The translations under genes were made by a program, and so were the position numbers. From Tepidisphaeraceae bacterium (lineage in GTDB: Bacteria > Planctomycetota > Phycisphaerae > Tepidisphaerales > Tepidisphaeraceae), in NCBI GenBank assembly GCA_035998445.1, contig DASYHQ010000013.1:124001-188000 (forward strand): a DNA stretch of 64,000 nt, written 5' to 3'. Below, in pieces: positions 45,107 through 54,196 of this stretch. Each line of letters begins with the position of its first letter. Positions within the stretch are counted from its first letter, which is position 1. The notes beneath the pieces are model-generated. The model was not told the DNA's origin, made no database searches, and was given only the letters and a program-made list of their open reading frames with translations.

Positions 45107-46579
45107 TTGAATAACCGATCAATGACCGTCTCAACGCGCTTGGCCCTCATTGCCTGCCTCGTGGCCGTGGGCTTACTGATGTCCGGCGCCATTTCGTTCT
45201 ACACGCTGTCGCAGGTGAAGGTGAACGGGCCGATCTACCGGCAGATCGTGATGGGCAAGGACCTGATCGCCGACATCCTGCCGCCACCCGAGTATATCAT
45301 CGAAAGCTTCCTGGTCGTGCAGCAGATGACTGACGAAACCGACCCCGCAGCCCGCGCGCAGCTGGCGGACCGGTTTGCGCAGTTGAAGAAGGACTTCGAC
45401 GCCCGCCACGATTATTGGACCGCCGAACTGCCTGCAGGCGCCATGCGGGACCTGATGCTGAAGGACAGCTACGGGCCCGCGACGGAGTTCTTCGGCATCT
45501 ATCAGGCCGAGTTCCTGGAAGCGTCGAAGCGCAACGACACCGCCGCCATGCAACGGCTGGCGGGTGGCACGATGAAGGACGCCTACCAACGGCACCGCAG
45601 TGCGATCGACGAGACGGTAAAGCTGGCGCTAACCTTTGCCAGCGACACCGAAGCGCACGCCGCCGTCGTGGTTAGCCGTAGCACGTGGATGATCGCCGGC
45701 ACGACCGCCGGGCTGATGTTGCTGGTAGGCGTGGTCGTTGGGCTGGTGGCACGCACCATCAACCGATCGCTGACGCACCTGGCGACGTCGCTCGATCAGA
45801 ACTCAGGCCAGGTCGCGACCGCGGCGACGGAGGTGGCGTCGGCGAGCCGATCGCTGGCCGAGGGCGCCAGCACGCAGGCGGCGAGCCTGGAAGAATCGGC
45901 GTCGGCGCTGGAGCAGATGTCGAACATGACCCGCCGCAACGCCGACACCTCGCGCACCGCCGTCGCGCTGTCGGCCGAGGCCAAGAACGTCGCCGTTCAA
46001 GGCAACACCGCGATGACGCAGATGGCCAAGGCGATCGCCGACATTCAAAGCGCCGCGACCGACACCGCCCACATCGTCAAAACGATCGACGAAATCGCCT
46101 TCCAGACCAACTTGCTGGCCCTTAACGCGGCCGTGGAAGCCGCCCGGGCCGGTGAGGCTGGCAAGGGCTTCGCCGTCGTCGCCGACGAGGTGCGCAACCT
46201 CGCCACCCGCAGCGCAACGGCCGCCAAGGACACATCAGCTCTAATCGAACGATCGGTCGAGCACGCGCGCAACGGTGTGCAGATCGCGGCGCAGGTGGGG
46301 CAGTTCCTGGCGCAGATCACCAGCACGTCCGACAAGGTCGCCACGCTCGTCACCGAGATCGCCAGCGCCAGCAGCGAACAGGCTGCCGGCATCGAACAGG
46401 TGAACCGGGCCGTCTCGCAGATGGACACGGTGACGCAGCAGAACGCTTCGGCGTCCGAGGAATCGTCGGCGGCCAGTGAAGAGCTTTCGAGCCAGGCGCG
46501 CGGCATGTCCGACCGTGTCGCCGAACTGCGCCTGCTGGTCGGCGGCAACGCGGCCGTCGATCGTGCACGGGCGGCGTAA
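45107..46579 (+). CDS. Methyl-accepting chemotaxis protein
   Basis: 490 aa. The TTG at 45107 is taken as start since GGAG is placed 6 nt upstream; an ATG at 45122 is the alternative. Two membrane helices (~9-33 and ~188-212) flank a ~155-residue helical periplasmic sensor of the four-helix-bundle type. After a short HAMP-like stretch the signalling domain runs from ~240 to 480, with the hairpin tip [21 protein letters not shown]. It senses an unknown ligand and acts with CheA/CheW, none of which are in the window. Adjacent to a dicarboxylate-type carrier, so a carboxylate ligand is conceivable. Confidence 0.92.
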   Translation: MNNRSMTVSTRLALIACLVAVGLLMSGAISFYTLSQVKVNGPIYRQIVMGKDLIADILPPPEYIIESFLVVQQMTDETDPAARAQLADRFAQLKKDFDARHDYWTAELPAGAMRDLMLKDSYGPATEFFGIYQAEFLEASKRNDTAAMQRLAGGTMKDAYQRHRSAIDETVKLALTFASDTEAHAAVVVSRSTWMIAGTTAGLMLLVGVVVGLVARTINRSLTHLATSLDQNSGQVATAATEVASASRSLAEGASTQAASLEESASALEQMSNMTRRNADTSRTAVALSAEAKNVAVQGNTAMTQMAKAIADIQSAATDTAHIVKTIDEIAFQTNLLALNAAVEAARAGEAGKGFAVVADEVRNLATRSATAAKDTSALIERSVEHARNGVQIAAQVGQFLAQITSTSDKVATLVTEIASASSEQAAGIEQVNRAVSQMDTVTQQNASASEESSAASEELSSQARGMSDRVAELRLLVGGNAAVDRARAA

Positions 46580-46726
46580 GACAACTTGCCGGGCAGGGGG
46601 CGGAGGGTGCCGCACGATGAAGGCAGCGGCACAGTTGCCTTCAATTGCGCGCACTCTGCAACTTACTGTACACTCCCGCGACTGACCGATCGGTGGCACC
46701 GTCGGCAGGCGCTGGAGGATACGCAC

Positions 46727-48322
46727 TTGTCAGATTCCGGTCATGATGTCGTCGCGCCCGCCTTGCATGATGAGGTCGTCTCGGAGGGTGAGGCGCGATT
46801 CGAGCTATATCGCAAGCTGGCTGGTCTGGTCCTCACACCGCTTGCGTTTTTCATCACCTACACGCTGTGCGACGGCCTGACGCCGCAGGGTCGCACGCTG
46901 TCGGCCATCCTCGCGAGCGTGGTCGCGCTCTGGGTGACCGAACTGATCCCGCTTCCCGTTACGTCGTTGCTCGGGGCGGCGATGTGCGTCGTGCTGGGCG
47001 TGTCGGACGCGAAGACGGTGCTCGCCTACTTCGGCGACCCCATCATCTTTGTGTTCCTCGGCGGGTTCATGATCGCCCGCGCGATGAGCGTCCACCAGTT
47101 GGACCGCCGGATCGCGCTCTACTTCCTGTCGATACCCATCATTGGTTCCACGCGCGCCGGCATGCTGGCGGGGCTGGGCATCGTGACGGCGTTCCTGTCG
47201 ATGTGGGTCAGCAACACCGCGACCGCAGCCATGATGCTGCCGATCGCGCTCGGCATGCTGTCGGCGATCCACCGCATGCGCGTGGAACGCGGTGAAGCCA
47301 GCGGCCCGATGGACGCCGCCAACTGGCCGTTTGCCACCGGCATGATGCTGATGGTCGCCTACGGCGCCAGCATCGGTGGCATCGGAACGCCAGTCGGGTC
47401 GCCACCGAACCTGATCGGGCTGGCACTCATCCGCAAGTCGGTCGGTGTCGACATCTCGTTCTTCCAGTGGATGATGCTTTGCCTGCCATTGCTGTTGGCG
47501 ATGGGCGGAGTGCTGTTTCTGCTGCTCTACCTGATGCACCGCGATCGGCCGGCGGTGAAGTCGAGCGTGACCGGCAGTGAAGTTCTGGCGTACATCCAGT
47601 TGGAACGCCGCAAGATCGGTCCGTGGACGCGCGGCCAGGCGAATACGCTGATCGCCTTCGCGATCGCGGTGACGTTATGGGTACTTCCCGGCGTTCTCGC
47701 GTTGCCCTGGTTCGCCAAACTTCCGTCCGCCGTCGCCACAGCGGCTTGGTTCAAGTCGCACCTGCCCGAGTCCATCGTGGCGCTGCTGGCGGCGTCGCTT
47801 CTGTTCCTGCTTCCGACGCGATTGCGCACCGGTGAATTCACGCTATCGTGGAAGGATGGCCAGAAGATCGATTGGGGCACCATCCTGCTGTTCGGCGGCG
47901 GTCTGGCGCTGGGCACCCTTATGTTCGACACGAAGGTCGCCGAGGCGATGGGCTACGCGCTGACCAACCGCATCGACGCTTCGTCCCTCTGGACCCTGAC
48001 GGCCGTCTCGATCGCCATGGGCATTGTGCTCAGCGAGGGCACGAGCAACACCGCCAGCGCGAACATGGTCATTCCCGTCGTCATCGCGATCAGCCAGAGC
48101 GCGGGCGTGAACCCGCTGCCGCCGGCACTGGGCGCGTGCCTGGGGGCCAGCTATGGCTTTATGCTGCCCGTCAGCACGCCGCCCAACGCGATCGTGTATG
48201 GGTCTGGCCTGGTGCCACTGTCGCGCATGATGCGCGCCGGCATCGTGTTCGACATCCTTGGCTTCGGCGTCATCTTCGGTGGCCTGCGCCTGCTTTGCCC
48301 GCTGATGGGCTTTACGGACTAA
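46727..48322 (+). CDS. DASS/SLC13-family sodium:anion (dicarboxylate-type) symporter
   Basis: 531 aa. The TTG at 46727 is chosen because GGAGG is centred 8 nt upstream; the frame extends up without family sequence. About 11-12 helices. The two inverted-repeat SNT motifs are clear: SNTATAAMMLP in the first half and SNTASANMVIP in the second, which bind Na+ and the carboxylate. Also typical are ELIPLPVTSLLGA, GTPVGSPPNLIG and GFMLPVSTPPNAIVYGSG. Known transported compounds of the family are C4-dicarboxylates, citrate or sulfate. The chemoreceptor gene ends 147 bp upstream. Confidence 0.92.
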   Translation: MSDSGHDVVAPALHDEVVSEGEARFELYRKLAGLVLTPLAFFITYTLCDGLTPQGRTLSAILASVVALWVTELIPLPVTSLLGAAMCVVLGVSDAKTVLAYFGDPIIFVFLGGFMIARAMSVHQLDRRIALYFLSIPIIGSTRAGMLAGLGIVTAFLSMWVSNTATAAMMLPIALGMLSAIHRMRVERGEASGPMDAANWPFATGMMLMVAYGASIGGIGTPVGSPPNLIGLALIRKSVGVDISFFQWMMLCLPLLLAMGGVLFLLLYLMHRDRPAVKSSVTGSEVLAYIQLERRKIGPWTRGQANTLIAFAIAVTLWVLPGVLALPWFAKLPSAVATAAWFKSHLPESIVALLAASLLFLLPTRLRTGEFTLSWKDGQKIDWGTILLFGGGLALGTLMFDTKVAEAMGYALTNRIDASSLWTLTAVSIAMGIVLSEGTSNTASANMVIPVVIAISQSAGVNPLPPALGACLGASYGFMLPVSTPPNAIVYGSGLVPLSRMMRAGIVFDILGFGVIFGGLRLLCPLMGFTD

Positions 48323-48402
48323 AGACCGGCGGACGAAACCTTGCCGCCTCGCGCGCAGTCGTCATCCCGATGAAAGCCTAAAGGCTAGCGGACAAAACCT
48401 CA

Positions 48403-48507
48403 TGTCATCCCGAAGGAAGCTGTAGCGACCTGAGGGATCTCGAACCACGGACGGTTCTCGACCTTGGGAGATCCCTCAGGTCGGCAAGCCTCCCATCGGG
48501 ATGACAC
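48403..48507. repeat. Inverted repeat CGACCTGAGGGATCTC type between convergent genes
   Basis: 39-nt arms at 48403-48441 and ~48468-48506, starting TGTCATCCCGA and ending CGACCTGAGGGATCTC, about 32 of 39 matching, with a ~26-nt loop. A further half element GTCATCCCGATG lies at 48361, and GCGGAC(A/G)AAACCT occurs twice just before (48329 and 48389), hinting at a local duplication. Dispersed repeat, possible bidirectional terminator. Confidence 0.75.
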
Positions 48508-48553
48508 GTTCCTGATCAACGCCGGGGTTTTTCCGCTAGCCTTGAGGCCCCCT

Positions 48554-49459
48554 TTACCCCTTGGTCTGCAGCACCCGGCCCGGTCGCATGCGCGGTGGGA
48601 CCGGCTGGATCAGCTTCCGCCGCTCGGGCGTCAGGCGGGCCATCAGCTCGTCCGACGGCAAGTAGTTGTATCGCGGCAGCAGCACGTGCGGCGAATACCG
48701 GTAGATCATCACCCGCCGATGACCGGGGTTGGTGCGGGACGTCGAACCGTGGCAGATGGCGTCGGTAAACATCAAGGCGTCGCCAGCCTTCAAATGCACC
48801 TCCTGCATGCCCACCTGGTCACCGGCGACGATGTCGTCGTTATACGACTGCGGCTTGCCCACGCGATCGCCCACGGCCCGCAACGCCGGGTGCACCTCAT
48901 GGCTCTTGTGGCTGCCGGGGATAACGGTCGTGCAACCGTCGCCGGGGCCGATGTCGGTCAGCGCCATCAGGATGTTGATCTGTCCGACCATCCAATGGCC
49001 CGTGTGGTGGCGCACCACATGTGGGAATGCTGCTACGTGACCGCCGGAGTGCAGGCCGATGAATCCACCCTGGCCGCGCACGTTCAGGAACGCTTCGTTG
49101 ATCGAGATGCCGTGGCCGTCTGTGCTGATGTACCGGCGCACGTCGCCGAACCACGCGGGGTGATCGATGCATTCCTCGAACACGTCGCCGCCCTCGATGA
49201 TGTTCTGGAAGTTCACGCCGTCGTGACCCTGGTACGACTGCGCCTCCACGTCGCCCACCCAGTCACCAATGTTGCCGGGCGGGTGGGCGTCCACCCAGCC
49301 GTTGATGCGCTTGAGCTGGTCTGGCGAAAGCGCGCCCTTCAACACGCGAAACCCGTTCAGGTCGAACAGGTAATCGCGCTCGGCAACAGCGTTGCTGTCG
49401 GCGGTGTTGGCAGGACTCGTGGTGGTAGAGGGCGGTGGTGACGTGAGCGTGGATTTCAT
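48554..49459 (-). CDS. Phytanoyl-CoA dioxygenase (PhyH)-family protein with HxG in place of HxD
   Basis: 301 aa. After a Thr/Ser/Pro-rich head (1-25), RDYLFDLNGFRVLKGAL starts the double-stranded beta helix. INILMALTDIGPGDG, IPGSHKSHE and AGDALMFTDAICHGS are PhyH family signatures. The distal metal His is His237 (CHGS), with a 2-oxoglutarate Arg at 248. The proximal motif reads GLHSGGH: His137-Ser-Gly139, with no Asp/Glu at the third position (nor after His141, HVA). In Fe/2OG enzymes HxG or HxA is known from halogenases. It could also be a diverged non-catalytic member. Divergent from an AraC-type regulator (72 bp). Confidence 0.85.
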   Translation of the reverse strand: MKSTLTSPPPSTTTSPANTADSNAVAERDYLFDLNGFRVLKGALSPDQLKRINGWVDAHPPGNIGDWVGDVEAQSYQGHDGVNFQNIIEGGDVFEECIDHPAWFGDVRRYISTDGHGISINEAFLNVRGQGGFIGLHSGGHVAAFPHVVRHHTGHWMVGQINILMALTDIGPGDGCTTVIPGSHKSHEVHPALRAVGDRVGKPQSYNDDIVAGDQVGMQEVHLKAGDALMFTDAICHGSTSRTNPGHRRVMIYRYSPHVLLPRYNYLPSDELMARLTPERRKLIQPVPPRMRPGRVLQTKG

Positions 49460-49531
49460 GCTCGCATTGTTACGAACGGCGAGCGCGGCGTCTTCTCACG
49501 GCATGCCTGCGTGTTATCATCCTATGTCTTC

Positions 49532-50422
49532 ATGCGGGTGAAACTTCCCATTCCGTCGGGCGACGTTGGCTTCGTGCAGGAGGCATGGGCGCGTTCGCTC
49601 AAGCCATGGAAGGGACCGCCGCACCGGCATGCGGAGTTGGAACTGAACTTGGTGTGCTCGGGGCACGCGGTGTACCTGGTGCGCAGCCGACAACCCAAAG
49701 GCCGGCAGCAGTCGCTGGGCTCGAACCGCATCAACATCGCGGCCGACAACATCCTGTGGTTGTTTCCATCGCAGGAACACATGCTGGTCGAATGCTCGTC
49801 CGATTTTCACATGCTGATCGCGGTCTTCCGCCCGGCGCTGGTCGACAGCGTTCGGCAGATGGACCGGCAGTTGAACCCGCTGGGCAGCCAGAGCGGATCG
49901 AGCAGCCCGGCGCGCATCGTAACGAAAGCGGTCCGCGCGCAGTTGCAGCCGTTGATGTCCAGTCTTACGACCGGCGGCACGGTTGATCACGCGACCACCG
50001 CCGTCGAGCGAGACTGGGGGATGCGGTGGCTGCTGGCTTCGGCATGGCGGGCTTACGAGGCGGCGTCGGACGCGCCGGTAATGGCCGACGTGCACCCCGC
50101 GGTGGAGCGGGCGGCGTTCTTGTTGCGCGACGATCCGGGCCAGTTCGACCTGGCGCTGCTGGCCCGTCGGGCGGGCGTTAGCCCCGCGTGGCTCAGCCGG
50201 CTGTTTCAACGACAGTTGGGGATGTCCGTCACCGAGTTCCGCAACCGCCAGCGCATCTCGCGATATCTGGCCGCGCATCGATCCGGTAAGGGGCAGACCC
50301 TAACCGCGGCGGCATTCGCGGCCGGGTTTAACAGCTATCCCCAGTTCTACCGCGTCTTCCGCTCCTTCACCGGATTAAGCCCGGTGGAGTACGACTCGCA
50401 GAACAGGACCTCATACGTGTAA
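49532..50422 (+). CDS. AraC-family transcriptional regulator with cupin-like sensor
   Basis: 296 aa from the ATG at 49532; a GTG at 49511 is the alternative. The N-terminal half (HRHAELELNLVCSGHAVYLV, split: PPHRHAELELNLV; ILWLFPSQEHMLVECS) is an AraC-type cupin sensor with a His-rich ligand edge. The C-terminal ~105 residues are the double HTH: DLALLARRAGVSPAWLSRLFQRQLG and LTAAAFAAGFNSYPQFYRVFRSF (both split by helices). Divergent from the PhyH-family gene at 49459, so it probably regulates it and itself. Confidence 0.88.
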   Translation: MRVKLPIPSGDVGFVQEAWARSLKPWKGPPHRHAELELNLVCSGHAVYLVRSRQPKGRQQSLGSNRINIAADNILWLFPSQEHMLVECSSDFHMLIAVFRPALVDSVRQMDRQLNPLGSQSGSSSPARIVTKAVRAQLQPLMSSLTTGGTVDHATTAVERDWGMRWLLASAWRAYEAASDAPVMADVHPAVERAAFLLRDDPGQFDLALLARRAGVSPAWLSRLFQRQLGMSVTEFRNRQRISRYLAAHRSGKGQTLTAAAFAAGFNSYPQFYRVFRSFTGLSPVEYDSQNRTSYV

Positions 50423-50605
50423 CGGCAGCCCGGCCGGCCCATGAGGAAGGCCGGTTCCACATCATCTCGTGGCCTTCGAACGGTGGTCATATTTCCAGTT
50501 TCCTCAGTTGACTCTGCAGCACCACCTACGCAATTATTGCGTAACGCATCTCGCTTGCGGAACCATGTTTGACGCAACACGTCTGATCGACTGGAGGACA
50601 ACACG

Positions 50606-53335
50606 ATGGCCCGTACCCGTAACTTCGGCAGGTGGATCACCATGGCTGCATTTGCGACCCTTCCCGTGGCGCAATCCTTGCTCGCGGTCGAAATCACCAC
50701 AAAGGCCGACGCGCCTGATGCGCTGATCGTCGATGATGCGAAGTCCACCGTCACCGTGACGGTGAAGGCCAACGAACCCGCCGACGCGGGCACCTACGAG
50801 TTGCGGCAGACCTTCGTCGATCGGTACGGTCAAACCAGGCAGGGACCCGCGGTGTCGATCGAGCTGAAGGATCAATGGAAGCAACAGGTGAACGTGCCGG
50901 TCGAGCATTTCGGACCGGCCGCCTATCGCGCGACGCTTCATAAGGCCGGTGATGGCGATGAACCGGTAGCGCAGGCGGAGCAGTTGCTCATTCGGCCCGT
51001 GGCCGTGCCATTGCTGAACCGCGAGCAGCGGGCTGATTCGCCCATCGGCATTAACGTGCACACGAACGCGCATTGGAAGACGCTCGGGCAGATGGGCGTC
51101 CACTGGGCGCGTGATTATTCGTGGGGCTGGCTGGGGCCTGGCGAGCAGTGGCCACAAGCGCCGAACAAGACGAACTTCGGCAAGCTGGAACCCACCGCTG
51201 ACGCCGCGGGCATCACCATTCTGCCCGTGATGCAGAAGGCGTTTCGCACGGAAGACGACAAGTATTTCATCAGTGACGGCAAGGCGATCGCTGCGGGTTA
51301 CGAGCGGCTGGCGCGGGCCGTGCCGCAGTTGAAGTATTGGGAACTGGACAACGAGGCCGAGCTTCAGCATCGCGATGAGGACTCGCCGGAGTACAAAAAG
51401 TGGTTCGAGACGTACCTGGAGTACATCAAGTACGCCGATCAGGGCCTGAAGGCGGCCGGCACCGGCGCAGAGGTCGTGCTGAACGGTGAGGCGGGCATCC
51501 ACCTCGAACGTACGCAGGAATTGCTGGACAAGGTCGGCGAGCACTTCGCGGTCATCAACTATCACTTCTACACCGGCACCGTCGCGCCTGAACTGGCGCT
51601 GAACGACATCAACACGGGCAGCGAGAGCCGCGTGCGTACCACCGCGTTCCTCGATCAGATGCTGCAGATCAACCGAATGGCCAAGGCCGCCGGTAAGGAG
51701 GCGTGGCTGACGGAGATCGGCTGGTCTGCGCGATCGGGCCCAGCCGTGGGGGATCGACTTCAGTCGGCGTATCTCGAGCGGCTGTACTTGCTGTCGCGCT
51801 GGGCCGGCACCGACAAGGTCTTCTGGTTCTGGGATCGCGAACTGAAGCCGGGCGGGCGCTTCAGCAGCATGGAACTCGTGCACAGCAAGGAAGGCGCCCG
51901 CGCCGCCGGCGCGGCGATGGCGGCGGTGTCGAAGTACACCGCACAGGCGTCGTACGCGGGTTCGGTCGATCTTGGGCCCGATCGCTGGTGCCTGATCTTC
52001 CAGCAGCCGGATGGCACACACACCGCGGCCGCCTGGGCGGTCGCCGGAGCGCATGATCTGCCGGAAACGCTCGCCAGTGCCGGCGAGGCATTCGACATGT
52101 ACGGCAACCCGCTGCGCGACCGGCAACTGACGGTCGAGCCGGCATACTTTACGTTGTCACAACTACCGGCGGCATGGCAGGGGCAGCTGAAGGTGGAATG
52201 GGTCAGCCCGCGACTCATCAACGTCAATCGCGGCGCGTCGGCTCAGGTCGAGATGGAAATGCCCGCGGGCGGTACGGTGACGTTCGACGGGTTGCCAGAA
52301 GGGGTGAAGGCGGACGATTGGAAGCAGGACGGCACGCTGCGCACCACAACACTTCACGTGCCGCCGACATTGGAAGCCGGCACCTACAACGTGACCGCCG
52401 TCGCGAAAGGCGAGGGTTGGCAGAAGCGGTTCCCGCTATCGCTGCGGACCCGGTCGAGCGTCGCCATCGACGCCGTTGCGTATGCTGCGGGCAAGCCTGC
52501 GAAGATCGAGTTTACGAACCGCATAGAAAAGGAGCAGCAGGCGAAGTTGAGCGTAGAGCAGGGCACGATCGAGCCGGCGAACGTGACGTTGTCGCCGCAG
52601 GGCACCGTCACCGCCAGGTACACCGCGCCGGAGGGGGCTGCGGGCCCGGTAGCGCTCGACGTCCAGATGGCCGACGGCGGCACGGAGCAGTACTGGATCC
52701 GGCCGATCCAGTTGAACGTACCGCGCGCCGGCGAGGTCAAGATTGACGGTGACCTGAGCGACTGGCCGCAGGGTAGCGCTGGCGGCGTGCTGACGGAAAA
52801 GGCCCTTCAGTTGAACGGCCCCGAAGAGAACTTCCAGCCGACTATGCGACTCGCTTGGTCCCCGGCCGGACTCAATGTCGCTGCGCGCATTCCCGTAGGG
52901 CCGGACTTCGAGCCGGCACAGGATCCGAAGTCGTTCTGGGAGTGGACGAGTCTTGAGATGAACGTCAGCACGGCCGATCTTAGCAGTCCGCCCGACCCGG
53001 CCCGGTCCCACCTGCTGTGGTTCACGCCGTACAAGGACAACGCCAAGGCCGACTGGCGCCTGTACGCCGGCCAATGGTTGAAGGTCATGCCGGACGGGAA
53101 GAAAGAGACGCTGAACGATGACCAGCGCATGCCCAACGCGATGAAGTACGACGGCGAGACAGTGACGATCGAGGTGCTCGTTCCTACCGAGGTACTCGGA
53201 GCCACGCCGAAGGTGGGTGAGCAATGGGGCCTGACGATTCACAGCAAGATCGCCAAAGCCCTGAGCCCGCGCACGCTGGCGGCGTGGCCGTCAACGAAGG
53301 GTGGGCAACGGGGGACGATCAGGTTTGTCGAGTAG
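50606..53335 (+). CDS. Secreted clan GH-A-like glycosidase with C-terminal CBM9-like domain
   Basis: 909 aa. The ATG at 50606 follows GGAGGACAAC. Signal peptide to about AVA/LLAVE (residue ~28), then an N-terminal beta-sandwich (~30-135). The TIM barrel (~145-450) begins SPIGINVHTNAHW. WELDNEAE (Asn249-Glu250) fits the clan-A acid/base pair and WLTEIGWSA (Glu370) fits the nucleophile on strand 7; AVINYHFYTG lies between. C-terminal beta domains lead to GEVKIDGDLSDWPQG at ~709, the start of a CBM9-like or DOMON-like domain. Family probably near GH39/GH5-type enzymes; the specificity is open. Confidence 0.83.
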   Translation: MARTRNFGRWITMAAFATLPVAQSLLAVEITTKADAPDALIVDDAKSTVTVTVKANEPADAGTYELRQTFVDRYGQTRQGPAVSIELKDQWKQQVNVPVEHFGPAAYRATLHKAGDGDEPVAQAEQLLIRPVAVPLLNREQRADSPIGINVHTNAHWKTLGQMGVHWARDYSWGWLGPGEQWPQAPNKTNFGKLEPTADAAGITILPVMQKAFRTEDDKYFISDGKAIAAGYERLARAVPQLKYWELDNEAELQHRDEDSPEYKKWFETYLEYIKYADQGLKAAGTGAEVVLNGEAGIHLERTQELLDKVGEHFAVINYHFYTGTVAPELALNDINTGSESRVRTTAFLDQMLQINRMAKAAGKEAWLTEIGWSARSGPAVGDRLQSAYLERLYLLSRWAGTDKVFWFWDRELKPGGRFSSMELVHSKEGARAAGAAMAAVSKYTAQASYAGSVDLGPDRWCLIFQQPDGTHTAAAWAVAGAHDLPETLASAGEAFDMYGNPLRDRQLTVEPAYFTLSQLPAAWQGQLKVEWVSPRLINVNRGASAQVEMEMPAGGTVTFDGLPEGVKADDWKQDGTLRTTTLHVPPTLEAGTYNVTAVAKGEGWQKRFPLSLRTRSSVAIDAVAYAAGKPAKIEFTNRIEKEQQAKLSVEQGTIEPANVTLSPQGTVTARYTAPEGAAGPVALDVQMADGGTEQYWIRPIQLNVPRAGEVKIDGDLSDWPQGSAGGVLTEKALQLNGPEENFQPTMRLAWSPAGLNVAARIPVGPDFEPAQDPKSFWEWTSLEMNVSTADLSSPPDPARSHLLWFTPYKDNAKADWRLYAGQWLKVMPDGKKETLNDDQRMPNAMKYDGETVTIEVLVPTEVLGATPKVGEQWGLTIHSKIAKALSPRTLAAWPSTKGGQRGTIRFVE

Positions 53336-53372
53336 GTTGAGGAATCCAGCGGTATCAGAATCGTCCCCACTG

Positions 53373-53448
53373 CGCCGCAGGAGCGCAGCACTGCGTTTGC
53401 CTGACGTTTCGCCAGTGCAGAAACGCGGAGAGCTGCGTTCCTGCGGCG
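53373..53448. repeat. Hairpin with CGCCGCAGGAGCGCAGC arms between convergent genes
   Basis: 53373-53389 and 53432-53448 form 17-bp arms with one mismatch. The left arm contains the same CGCCGCAGGAGCGCAG string as the hairpin at 30349-30378. Confidence 0.75.
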
Positions 53449-53478
53449 AGAAGAGGACGGACGGTTCTGATTTGCCGT

Positions 53479-54135
53479 TTACGTCTCTTGCGCCAGCTTC
53501 GACAGGTCTTCTTCCGTGCCTGCCACCAGAAGCGTGTCGGAGTCCTGCAGCGCCGCATCGGGGTCCGGCACCGGCAAGATCTGGTCGGTCATCACGTCGT
53601 GCACGGCGATGATCGAGACGCGAAAGTTCTGCCGCAGCGTGAGGTCGCGCAGCGTTTTGCCCTGCCACGACTCCGGCACCGCCATCTCCTGCACGCCGAA
53701 GCCGGGCAGCAGGCTGGTGTAGCTGAAGAGCGCCTTGCCGCTCATGCGGGTGCCAAGGCCGAGGGCCGATTCGCGCTCGGGGAAGATCGTCTCGGTGACG
53801 CCGATGCGTTCCATCACGCGCGCGTGGTCCTGCGAGATCACCTTCACGTACACGTCCGAGACGCCCAGGTCCTTCAGCGCCATGGTCGATAGGATGCTGG
53901 CGGCGATGTCGTCACCGGTGCTGACCACGCCGGCGTCAGCGCCTTTGGCCCCGATGCGCTCCAGCACCTGCAACGACCGCCCATCGCCCACCGCGGCCCG
54001 GGTGACGTGGACCGCGATGCGGTCGACGGCGTTCGGGTTCGTGTCGACCACGACCACCTCGTGGCCGCGCGCGTGCAGCGACTCGGCCACGCTGCCGCCA
54101 AAATTTCCCAAGCCGATGATGACGAAACGCTTCAT
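53479..54135 (-). CDS. ktrA: Potassium channel regulatory subunit (KtrA/TrkA type)
   Basis: 218 aa with one RCK_N Rossmann domain, starting KRFVIIGLGNFGGSVAESLH (nucleotide-binding GxGxxG at residues ~8-13), VVVVDTNP with the ribose-binding acidic residue, then DAGVVSTGDDIAAS, and a C-terminal RCK_C domain (MAVPESWQGKTLRDL ... DTLLVAGTEEDLSKL). An AAAGG sequence lies 6-10 nt before the ATG. KtrA rings bind ATP/ADP and gate KtrB. The partner gene is directly upstream on the same strand (61 bp). Confidence 0.93.
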   Translation of the reverse strand: MKRFVIIGLGNFGGSVAESLHARGHEVVVVDTNPNAVDRIAVHVTRAAVGDGRSLQVLERIGAKGADAGVVSTGDDIAASILSTMALKDLGVSDVYVKVISQDHARVMERIGVTETIFPERESALGLGTRMSGKALFSYTSLLPGFGVQEMAVPESWQGKTLRDLTLRQNFRVSIIAVHDVMTDQILPVPDPDAALQDSDTLLVAGTEEDLSKLAQET

Positions 54136-54196
54136 GTCTGCCTTTCCGCGTCAGTCGACGTCGGCTCTCGCCGGCGTACGGACCACACCCGCGCCT

